This document shows positions 24,067 to 30,634 of a DNA stretch of 30,634 nucleotides, piece by piece; position 1 is the stretch's first letter; every line of letters begins with the position of its first letter. The stretch is from a virus, in IMG/VR virus record IMGVR_UViG_3300024255_000104, positions 1 to 30,634 of that record; one strand, given 5' to 3'. Position numbers and translations under genes: made by a program. The notes beneath the pieces are model-generated. The model was not told the origin of the DNA, searched no databases, and saw only the letters and a list, made by a program, of their open reading frames with translations.

Positions 24067-27000
24067 ATGGCTAATCCTGTAAACATTAATGTAGGCGCTC
24101 TACAGCGTCCTGGAGTGTTTGTTACTCAGTCATCAACTGGCGGATTACCTCAGCCCCTGGCATCTCATGCCATTGGCTACATCTTTGGTTCTACACCCGT
24201 AGATCCTTATGATAATCAACCAATTGATAGCTACGCATCACTTCCTCCATATAAGCCAACACAGATTGGCTCTCTCACTGACTTCATTCAAAAAGCTGGT
24301 GGTGTCCCCTCAGCTGAAAACAATTCTCAGTCCGTAATCTCTTACGACGCTGTAAATGCTTTCTTTGAAAACGTAGGTGTAAACGGTGTTCTCTATTACA
24401 CTAGAGTTACCCCCACTCCTGAACTTAAGGTTGTACTGACCAAAGGTGCAGGTTGGAACCTATTCTCTCTAAAGCTTAGCGATCGTTACTATGGAGATAA
24501 GTCTCTAGGAATTAACGACAATGATGGCATCGCCATCAAAGGTATCACTACTACTGCATTAGATTCTAACGATAACGCTTTTGATATTGTTGGATATTTA
24601 AGAGAAGACGATCCCGATTTTAGTACTTACTATCGCATTGAGCAAACTGACGAAGAGGCTAAAGCTGCTACATTTAGAATTTATTCTAAAGATGTCCGCG
24701 TAGTTCCTGAAATCCAAAGCTTTAAAGGCTATCAGATCTCTGATACTGCCTATGCAACTCCGACTGACGCCGCAACGATCTCTACTTACGTTCCTATGAA
24801 GGAACTTAATTTTAGACCTGTGTCTAGAGATCTTGCGACTCAGGAGCCCGTTCTTCCTATTTCTGGTGCGGCTATTGGTGCCTATCTAGAAGAAGTAAGC
24901 AAGACGACTACCGTCACTGCTTCTGAAACCACAAACGACATAGTATCTGTCACTAGCGTTGCCGCTCTTTCCATCGCTGGTACTTCTGCAGATCCTCTTG
25001 CCGCTGGTGATTCAGTCGTATTTGAAGGTATTGATCCTGGCCAAGCCGCTTATGTCGGCGTTGGCGTTGATCCTCAGACCGGGCTTACTTTTGGCGAGAC
25101 TTACTATGTAACTGGTATCAGTGGTAATACATTCAAGCTTTCTGCTACTCAGGCAGACGCTGTTGCTAATGCCGGTGATGGTCAAAACTTTGTTAACCTT
25201 AGCGCCGATGCTAACGTAGACGGAGTTAGAGTTCGTAGACTTAAGTACGACTTCGAAGGCGGTAACCCTGCTGCTCCTAATGCGGCTGCTAAGCTAACTG
25301 CGCTATCCGATGCTATCGAAGGTTTCCTTCTTAACGCCGGTGTGTATGCTGCAATTGGTGATATCCCCTCTGGTAAAGTTGTTGCTGTTACTCTAGACAA
25401 CAGAACAGGTAAAGCTGCTCAGGTCATGTGGCCTTCAAGCGAAGCAAGATACTTCCGTTGGGATGGATCAGCTGCTTTTGCTAAAGGATTCGATGGTTCC
25501 AATGCAGACTCTGCTCCTAATGGTACAATCACCTCAACAGGTGGTAACGTCACCAGAAGCGGATATGTTCCTGACAGTGTCCAGGTATTCTATGTAAACG
25601 TTGCAGGCGAGAACAGAGCTATTATTGCTAATGGCGCTACTCCTGCTGAACTTACAAATGATATCAGAGATAGCTTGATTGAGATCCTTAAGGACAAGGA
25701 ACTTGATGCATTCTATGATGTTGAATCGGTCGCAGTTGATTACACCTCTGGTGGATTAAGTGCTAATGAGTTTGCTCCTAATAACGGAATTGCGATCTCC
25801 AATAATATCGCAACCGCAGGTATTCCTGAGCTTCGTGCTTCAGCAACCTCCTCAAAGCTTACCGGAACTCTAGTCTATGACAAGAGCGTCGATGGCACCA
25901 CAATTAAAGGTGCTACTGGTAACAACCTAACAGGTACTGTTCAGATTTCCGCTGAATCAAATACCTCGGTTACTGCAGGTAACTTTGTTATTAATGAATT
26001 CTACGTAATTAAGTCTGTAGGTAGTACTGACTTTACTGCTATTGGAGCTGCTACAAATACCGTAGGATTAGAATTTAAAGCCACTGGTGCGGGCACAGGA
26101 GACGGAGTAGCGTATGATACTAAAGGTGACCTAGACCTTGTTGGTACAAGCACACAGTATCTTTCCCAAATTTCTCCTGGTCAGAACCTACTTGTTAATA
26201 GCAAGACTTACGAAGTTGTTGAGGTCTTTAGTGACACCACGGCTTCTGTAAGACTTTCTGGATCTGCTGCTGAAAATGGACCTACGAACGTGACGGGTGC
26301 AACCTACAGTATTGTAACCACAAACTTCACCGAAGAGCTTACCAATGGCGACTTTGTTGTTATTGCCGGTGTTAGGTACGAGGTTGCTCAGGCTCCTACA
26401 CGCGACGATCAGTTCGTTGTACAAACCGCTCCTGCTGCTAATTTTGCAAGCAACACGATCGGATATCTTGACAGCTCTGAAGCCAACGGCTACTATCGTC
26501 ATGATTACCTTCTTAAGTTAAAAATCACCTCTAAGAACGGTATCCCTTCTCCTGTTGTTCCCGGTCTCGATCGTTACGGCAAGAAAGATAGTAACGTTAG
26601 AAGAGTTAATTCTCCTGACGAAGCTGCTGACTTTGCGAACTACAAGCTTTCTGCTAAGGCTCGTGCTCAAGACTTCGTATATGCTATCGAGCAAGGTATG
26701 GGATCTGGCGACTATCGCCCTGGTTTCTTATGTGCTCCTGAAGCATTTGGATCTTTTGTATCTCAAGTCGGTGGAATGACTAAGACTCAGGCAAGAGTAG
26801 AAAGAGTTAAAGTTACCCAATCTCTTCTCAAAGCTGCCGAAGGTAGGCTTGGTGAAGTCGAAGGTATCTCTGGTACTCAACATATTGCCCTCATTGACTG
26901 CGGCGGAGACGAAAACTCCCTGAGTGAAGTACAAGATGAACTTGCTTATATCAAGTCTATCGCCGGTGCTCCATTCGGCCATGCTGCTTTCTATGGTCCA

Positions 27001-27666
27001 TATATTAAAAATGCTTCTGATCGCTTCGTACCTGCCAGCCCATTCATTGCTGGTATCGCATGTTCTAGATATGTTAACGAAGGATTCCAGCAAGCACCTG
27101 CTGGTGCAAGGTACCCACTAAGAGGAGCCACTGGTCTCCGCTTTGATATCACCGCCCAGCAACAAGAAGTTACTTATCCTCTAGGCCTCAATCCGATCAG
27201 AAGCCTACCCAATAGAGGAATCGTAGCTTGGGGTGCAAGAACAATGAGCTCCAACGCTCTATTCAAATACGTCAATACTAGAGCAATCCTTAACGTCCTC
27301 CTCGACGTTATGGCCAGAAGCTTTGACGACGTCCTATTTGAACAGATCGACTCCGCTGGTACTCTCTACGCTAGAGCCAAGTCTATCGCCTCTCAGGTTA
27401 TGGGCCAACTCTATCGCCAAGGTGCCCTCTTTGGTGCAAGGCCAGAGCAAGCATATCTGGTTGTTTGTTCTGATGCTAATAATTCCCTAGCCGATCTAGA
27501 AAATGGAACATTAAGACTCGATGCTTACGTGGCTACATCGCCAACGCTTGAGCGTCTAGTTGTTACTGTAGTTAGAACACCTGCTGGTCAGGTTGCTCAG
27601 GTACAGGATACCTTCTCTAGAAACGTTGATAGATTCGACTATCTACTTAACGCTACTACCATCTGA
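24067..27666 (+). CDS. Contractile tail sheath protein with large internal insertion
   Basis: Encodes 1199 residues, far above the usual 400-700. The sheath forms the contracting outer tube of the tail. Residues 1-270 (QRPGVFVTQSSTGG near 13-26, and VNAFFENVGVNGVLYYTRVT) and about 860-1199 (HIALIDCGGDEN, NRGIVAWGARTM at 1049-1060, and NTRAILNVLLDVMARSFDDV, then FSRNVDRFDYLL) match the N- and C-terminal parts of the phage sheath family, including the conserved GIVAWGAR-type strand. Between them lie at least two modules. One is at about 285-365 (YYVTGISGNTFKLSATQ). The other is at about 637-685 (VIKSVGSTDFTAIGA through FKATGAGTGDG), a repeat I associate with marine phage proteins. Codon use is balanced and unlike the AT-rich genes just upstream, as expected for an abundant protein. 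Confidence 0.9.
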   Translation: MANPVNINVGALQRPGVFVTQSSTGGLPQPLASHAIGYIFGSTPVDPYDNQPIDSYASLPPYKPTQIGSLTDFIQKAGGVPSAENNSQSVISYDAVNAFFENVGVNGVLYYTRVTPTPELKVVLTKGAGWNLFSLKLSDRYYGDKSLGINDNDGIAIKGITTTALDSNDNAFDIVGYLREDDPDFSTYYRIEQTDEEAKAATFRIYSKDVRVVPEIQSFKGYQISDTAYATPTDAATISTYVPMKELNFRPVSRDLATQEPVLPISGAAIGAYLEEVSKTTTVTASETTNDIVSVTSVAALSIAGTSADPLAAGDSVVFEGIDPGQAAYVGVGVDPQTGLTFGETYYVTGISGNTFKLSATQADAVANAGDGQNFVNLSADANVDGVRVRRLKYDFEGGNPAAPNAAAKLTALSDAIEGFLLNAGVYAAIGDIPSGKVVAVTLDNRTGKAAQVMWPSSEARYFRWDGSAAFAKGFDGSNADSAPNGTITSTGGNVTRSGYVPDSVQVFYVNVAGENRAIIANGATPAELTNDIRDSLIEILKDKELDAFYDVESVAVDYTSGGLSANEFAPNNGIAISNNIATAGIPELRASATSSKLTGTLVYDKSVDGTTIKGATGNNLTGTVQISAESNTSVTAGNFVINEFYVIKSVGSTDFTAIGAATNTVGLEFKATGAGTGDGVAYDTKGDLDLVGTSTQYLSQISPGQNLLVNSKTYEVVEVFSDTTASVRLSGSAAENGPTNVTGATYSIVTTNFTEELTNGDFVVIAGVRYEVAQAPTRDDQFVVQTAPAANFASNTIGYLDSSEANGYYRHDYLLKLKITSKNGIPSPVVPGLDRYGKKDSNVRRVNSPDEAADFANYKLSAKARAQDFVYAIEQGMGSGDYRPGFLCAPEAFGSFVSQVGGMTKTQARVERVKVTQSLLKAAEGRLGEVEGISGTQHIALIDCGGDENSLSEVQDELAYIKSIAGAPFGHAAFYGPYIKNASDRFVPASPFIAGIACSRYVNEGFQQAPAGARYPLRGATGLRFDITAQQQEVTYPLGLNPIRSLPNRGIVAWGARTMSSNALFKYVNTRAILNVLLDVMARSFDDVLFEQIDSAGTLYARAKSIASQVMGQLYRQGALFGARPEQAYLVVCSDANNSLADLENGTLRLDAYVATSPTLERLVVTVVRTPAGQVAQVQDTFSRNVDRFDYLLNATTI

Positions 27667-27675
27667 TAATTGAAA

Positions 27676-29571
27676 ATGTCTGATAATCAAGAACAGGTTT
27701 TAAATTCTAACGAGCCTCTATCTTCTCAACAGAAGAAAAAATCTGTGCACATTGAAATGTTCAGGGCTGGTCCTCAGATCAGCTCTACTGGGCAAAAATT
27801 AATGTTCACAGAGGAGGATCTGGATCAGGTCGTCGGGACTTATGTCCCTGGTGACCATGAGGCCCCTCTGATTATTGGGCATGATCAATCAGATGGAACA
27901 CCTGCGTTAGGCTGGGTAAAAAATCTTTGGAGAAAAGGTAAAGCTTTATGGGGTAACGTAGAACTTACCCCCAAGGCTGAAAAACTAATTCGCGATGGTG
28001 TGTTTAAGAAAGTAAGTAGCTCATTCTACTTACCCGAGGCAGAAACAAATCCCTACCCCGGTAAATTAGCACTCCGCCACCTTGGGCTAGTTTCTATTCC
28101 AGCTGTGAAAGGCTTAACTGCATTTTCCGAAGGTGAAATTAACGAAGAAAAAATTCTAAATCTATCCCCCGAGGAAGGGGAGACCATTATTTCGTTTAAA
28201 GAAGCCTTAGAAACAAACAAATCTACTATGACTAGAAAAAAGAAGCTCGTTGACGAAACCGTCAAGGAGGTCTCGGTAGATCAGAACGTTGATCATGCCG
28301 AGGGTTCTATGACCGTCAACATCAATATCGGCGGAGGCAAGCCTTCTGTCTATGACGATTCCGGCAACCAAGTCGATGAAACAGGTGCTCCTGCCGATTA
28401 TAAAATGGAGTATGCTGCCGACGAAGAAACAGATGAAGAGATGGCCCCTGAAGCCGGATCTGAAGCCCCTGAGGGTGAAAGTGAAGGTGATGATATGGGT
28501 CTAGAAGACGAAGGTGGCGAAGAGGCACCTGAAGCTCCTGAAGAAGAAGGAGAAGCCCCTGTCGAAGAAGGCATGGGTGGCGAGGAAGGAGAAGGCGAAG
28601 AGCCTGCTAAAGAGGACGGCGAAGAAGATATCTCTGGTGAAATGGAGAATAACGACAAGAAAATTGCCTCTCTAGCTGCCGAGTACGACGAAGACGAGCT
28701 CTTCCAAGCACTGGCTCTCAAGAAACAAGCCGGCTCCATGATGGAGAAGGATATGTCTTCTTATGGCGAAATGCCTGAAGGACTTAAAAAGCACATAGAA
28801 GAAAAGGAAGGAAAAGGAGAGGACGACGATGAAGAGAAAAAAGAAGAGGCTGATCACGCCGAAGAGGTAGTTGATAGCGCCAAAGAAAAAGAGGAAGAAA
28901 AAGAAGAGAAAGAAGAGGCTGATCACGCCGAAGAGGTAGTTGATAGTGCTGAAGAGCATGCCGACGAAGAGAAGAAAGAAGAGGACGAAGAAGAGAAGAA
29001 AAAATCTGACATGTCAGAAAAGGTTAAAGAAGAAAAGAAAGAAACAGCCGACCACGCTGAAAAAGCTGCACCTGTGGCTACCGAATCTCTAGACCATGGC
29101 GAATCTGCCATTGGAGATCAGAGTGTTGATAACCTCAACGCTCGTGTAGCCGAACTCGAGGAAGAGCTTGGTAAGCAAAGAAAGCTCGCTCGCGAGAAAG
29201 AAATTTCTTCGTTTGCTGAAGGACTCTATGAGTCTGGAAAGCTCACAGAACAAGTCGTTCCTAAAGGCGATCTCGTTCGTTTCATGGAGACTCTTAACAA
29301 CAAGAACTCTGTGAATTTCTCAGAGACTGGTAAGGCATCTCAGTTTGACTTCATGCGTGGAGTCCTTGAATCCCTACCTTCTATGGTCTCGTTTGAAGAA
29401 TTTGCAACACCTGCAACGGCTCCTAAAAAGTCGAAAGAGGTCGAACCAAACGCTTCGGGATATGCATATGATCCCAACACTGCAAACGTTCATGCTGACG
29501 CGTTATCCTACGCCGAAGACAACGGATGCGACTACTTAACTGCTGTTAAGTTTGTTATAAATAACAATTGA
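27676..29571 (+). CDS. Prohead protease-scaffold fusion, Mu protein I-like
   Basis: Encodes 631 residues from the ATG at 27676; a TTG two codons earlier is less likely. Residues about 23-150 resemble Mu-like protein I proteases: a His in LIIGHDQSDGTPALGWV (His69), LWGNVELTPKAEKLI, a Ser cluster at 114-116 (KKVSSSFYLP) and the GLVSIPAVKGL segment. In this family the His and Ser form the active site, and the enzyme trims the scaffold after head assembly. Residues about 240-460 are extremely Glu/Asp/Lys-rich with repeated DHAE motifs, then a coiled coil (VAELEEELGKQRKLAREKEI near 490) and a helical C-terminus, which together look like the scaffolding part. It precedes the decoration and capsid genes. 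An internal ATG at 28228 may give a scaffold-only product. Confidence 0.8.
   Translation: MSDNQEQVLNSNEPLSSQQKKKSVHIEMFRAGPQISSTGQKLMFTEEDLDQVVGTYVPGDHEAPLIIGHDQSDGTPALGWVKNLWRKGKALWGNVELTPKAEKLIRDGVFKKVSSSFYLPEAETNPYPGKLALRHLGLVSIPAVKGLTAFSEGEINEEKILNLSPEEGETIISFKEALETNKSTMTRKKKLVDETVKEVSVDQNVDHAEGSMTVNINIGGGKPSVYDDSGNQVDETGAPADYKMEYAADEETDEEMAPEAGSEAPEGESEGDDMGLEDEGGEEAPEAPEEEGEAPVEEGMGGEEGEGEEPAKEDGEEDISGEMENNDKKIASLAAEYDEDELFQALALKKQAGSMMEKDMSSYGEMPEGLKKHIEEKEGKGEDDDEEKKEEADHAEEVVDSAKEKEEEKEEKEEADHAEEVVDSAEEHADEEKKEEDEEEKKKSDMSEKVKEEKKETADHAEKAAPVATESLDHGESAIGDQSVDNLNARVAELEEELGKQRKLAREKEISSFAEGLYESGKLTEQVVPKGDLVRFMETLNNKNSVNFSETGKASQFDFMRGVLESLPSMVSFEEFATPATAPKKSKEVEPNASGYAYDPNTANVHADALSYAEDNGCDYLTAVKFVINNN
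28194..28230 (+). promoter_or_regulatory. Possible internal promoter and scaffold start
   Basis: GTTTAAAG at 28194-28201 is followed after 26 bases by an in-frame ATG (28228) within the protease-scaffold gene, the same spacing as at other transcription units. The resulting 447-residue product would lack the protease, like the separately made scaffold Z of phage Mu. There is no Shine-Dalgarno sequence, and the octamer also encodes Phe-Lys, so chance is possible. Confidence 0.3.
28840..28946 (+). repeat. Direct repeat of 38 bases in the acidic scaffold region
   Basis: Bases 28840-28877 and 28909-28946 are identical, 69 bases (23 codons) apart. Both encode EEADHAEEVVDS. Degenerate DHAE copies also occur near 28290 and 29050. 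An in-frame internal duplication is the likely origin, and it would be a site for recombination-driven length change. Confidence 0.85.
29556..29563 (+). promoter_or_regulatory. TATAAATA, T4-type late promoter match, uncertain
   Basis: TATAAATA lies 19 bases before the ATG of the decoration gene, at the end of the protease-scaffold gene. The octamer is the T4 late promoter consensus core. It also encodes Val-Ile-Asn codons in frame, and the structural genes here otherwise use GTTTAAAG, so this single match may be chance. Confidence 0.25.
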
Positions 29572-29582
29572 GGTAATTACTA

Positions 29583-30080
29583 ATGGCAACTGACCCCCGT
29601 TACATGTCTTTTGACCACCAGTATGTCGAGACTGTTGAGGTAACCGATTCTACCAGACTTGCTTCTGGTGTCGACGCCCACAGATTCGTAACACGTACTG
29701 GTGCTTATCCTTCGGCTAAAGCTTATGCTGCCGGAGCTACTGTTTTCGATATCCCTGGCCAAGGCCAGCTAAATGACAAAGGATATCAAGTTGACGATGG
29801 CACTCAAGCCGTCTATGAAGGTCAACTCAATCCATCCACTACACCATACAAGCCTGGCGTATTCCCCTTCCAAAAGCTACTCACCGTAGTTACAGAAGGA
29901 ATCGTCATCGTTGAAGCTGGTGCTGCTATCGCCGCTGTTGATAGTGCTATCGAAGCCGACGCTTCTGGTAGAGCCGTTACTGCGACTGGTTCAGGAACCG
30001 TTGTTCTAGGTAGAGCTCTTGACACCGCCGCTGCTGCTGGCGATTATGTCAGAGTGAAGCTTGGCGACGCGATTCTTTGA
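29583..30080 (+). CDS. Head decoration (capsid cement) protein, DUF2190-like
   Basis: Encodes 165 residues. The segment KLLTVVTEGIVIVEAGAAIA followed by EADASGRAVTA, then GTVVLGRALDTAAAAGDYVR, is the signature order of the DUF2190-type capsid decoration family: a beta-sandwich subunit that locks the head lattice from outside. It lies between the protease-scaffold and major capsid genes, the usual place in phages with DUF935 portals. GAGGT about 9 bases before the ATG is a fair ribosome binding site. The N-terminal 60 residues (SFDHQYVETVEV, SGVDAHRF) are less typical, and the protein is somewhat longer than the common 110-130 residues. Confidence 0.75.
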   Translation: MATDPRYMSFDHQYVETVEVTDSTRLASGVDAHRFVTRTGAYPSAKAYAAGATVFDIPGQGQLNDKGYQVDDGTQAVYEGQLNPSTTPYKPGVFPFQKLLTVVTEGIVIVEAGAAIAAVDSAIEADASGRAVTATGSGTVVLGRALDTAAAAGDYVRVKLGDAIL

Positions 30081-30107
30081 TATAGGTACTAAAGGAGAAA
30101 ATTAATC

Positions 30108-30634
30108 ATGATGAATCTAGATCAGGTACGCGTAATTGACCCTATTCTTACGCAACTTGCCCAAGGCTATAAGAATGCCGAAGGCGTAGCTACATTCTTC
30201 GGTCCTGCAGTATCTATGAATACTCGCGCCGGCCGTACATTGGTATTTGGCAAAGAAGCCTTTGCCGCTCAGAACTTCCTCCGTGCTCCAGGATCTAACA
30301 TCCAGAAGATCCAGAATGAGTTCGGAACCAGAAGCTTCTCGCTCCGTCAGGAAGCGATCAGCTGGGAAATCGCTGAGGAAATTGCAGCAGAAGCCAAGAA
30401 TGGCGCTGCTCAAATTGACCTTCGTCAGTACGCTGCAAAGGACGCTGCAAATCGTCTTATGCAGTCATGGGAGATCACCGTTGCTGACGCCGTTACGGCC
30501 TCTGCTTCGTATGAGACTTCTTGCGTATTCGACCTTGCTACTCGCGCTTCTGGTGCAGACAAGTTCAACGCTGCTACTTCTGACATCGAAGTCCTAATCG
30601 ACGAAGCTAAAGAAGCTGTTCGCGCTCAGATCGG
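30108..30634 (+). CDS. Major capsid protein, C-terminus beyond window
   Basis: The frame opens at 30108 (a second ATG follows directly) and is still open at the window end, giving about 175 residues. The N-terminus (VRVIDPILTQLAQGYKNAEG), then FGKEAFAAQNFLRAPGSNIQ, and FSLRQEAISWEIAEEIAAEA match the major capsid proteins that accompany DUF2190 and DUF935 genes, which adopt the HK97 fold. AAGGAG lies 10 bases before the first ATG, one of the strongest ribosome binding sites here, fitting a highly expressed protein. It does not look like T4 gp23. The remainder, including the inner axial domain, is outside the window. Confidence 0.88.
   Translation, partial: MMNLDQVRVIDPILTQLAQGYKNAEGVATFFGPAVSMNTRAGRTLVFGKEAFAAQNFLRAPGSNIQKIQNEFGTRSFSLRQEAISWEIAEEIAAEAKNGAAQIDLRQYAAKDAANRLMQSWEITVADAVTASASYETSCVFDLATRASGADKFNAATSDIEVLIDEAKEAVRAQI

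Noticed and set aside
27670-27675. TTG start two codons before the protease-scaffold ATG.
   Set aside because: The ATG at 27676 gives the same frame, and TTG has no ribosome binding site to favour it.
28398-28959. Minus-strand frames rich in Ser/Pro and in Leu/Phe, the latter resembling membrane segments.
   Set aside because: They are the reverse complement of the repetitive acidic GAA/GAG-rich scaffold region. The plus-strand gene explains the sequence.
1-30634. tRNA genes, CRISPR arrays, insertion sequences, integrase or attachment sites.
   Set aside because: None was recognisable by eye. Gaps between genes are all short and contain only the elements listed.

Overview
The window is part of the genome of a tailed double-stranded DNA phage with a contractile tail (myovirus type). 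It is densely packed, with no gap above about 100 bases, and nearly every recognisable gene is a virion structural or assembly gene. The fibre genes carry modules I associate with marine cyanophage and other marine phage structural proteins: a DDLQIYHD block, the VDDLNLTLASGA block, a GIGTDDPTSDL block, and a GSTDFTAIGA domain inside the sheath. The likely host is therefore a marine picocyanobacterium or another marine bacterium. The head genes are not T4-like. The portal is of the Mu gp29/DUF935 type, the protease-scaffold resembles Mu protein I, and a DUF2190-type decoration protein precedes an HK97-fold capsid protein. I cannot name the phage. A lineage apart from the usual T4-like cyanophages, such as the S-TIM5 type, is a guess from memory.

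Layout: 1-5000 (minus) holds fibre and adaptor genes. 5016-11324 (minus) is one giant gene of 2102 codons. It encodes an alpha/beta-hydrolase-like domain that has lost its serine nucleophile, an apparently intact subtilisin-like protease, several Ig-like domains and a plastocyanin/amicyanin-like domain that keeps all four copper ligands. 11355-15292 (minus) holds a probable tail tube gene, the portal and three small unknowns, one with a LOG/SLOG-like look. Transcription diverges at a perfect palindrome (15314-15334). 15355-21466 (plus) encodes a 1362-residue unknown, a leucine-rich-repeat protein whose Pro/Ser tail runs into an amber codon and a 26-base C tract, and a coiled-coil structural protein, and it ends in a terminator. 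21463-22906 (minus) holds a dCMP deaminase with a near-consensus sigma70 promoter and three small genes. From 22988 to the end (plus) come tail assembly chaperone-like genes, a very large sheath gene (1199 residues), protease-scaffold, decoration protein and the start of the major capsid gene.

Expression: the octamer GTTTAAAG lies upstream of most transcription units, always pointing toward the gene, and is paired back-to-back in both divergent intergenic regions. I propose it as this phage's late promoter core. Only the dCMP deaminase has a visible host-type -35/-10 promoter, which suggests early or middle nucleotide metabolism and late structural expression. Many neighbours overlap by a few bases (ATGA, TAATG, ATGAGTGA), implying translational coupling.
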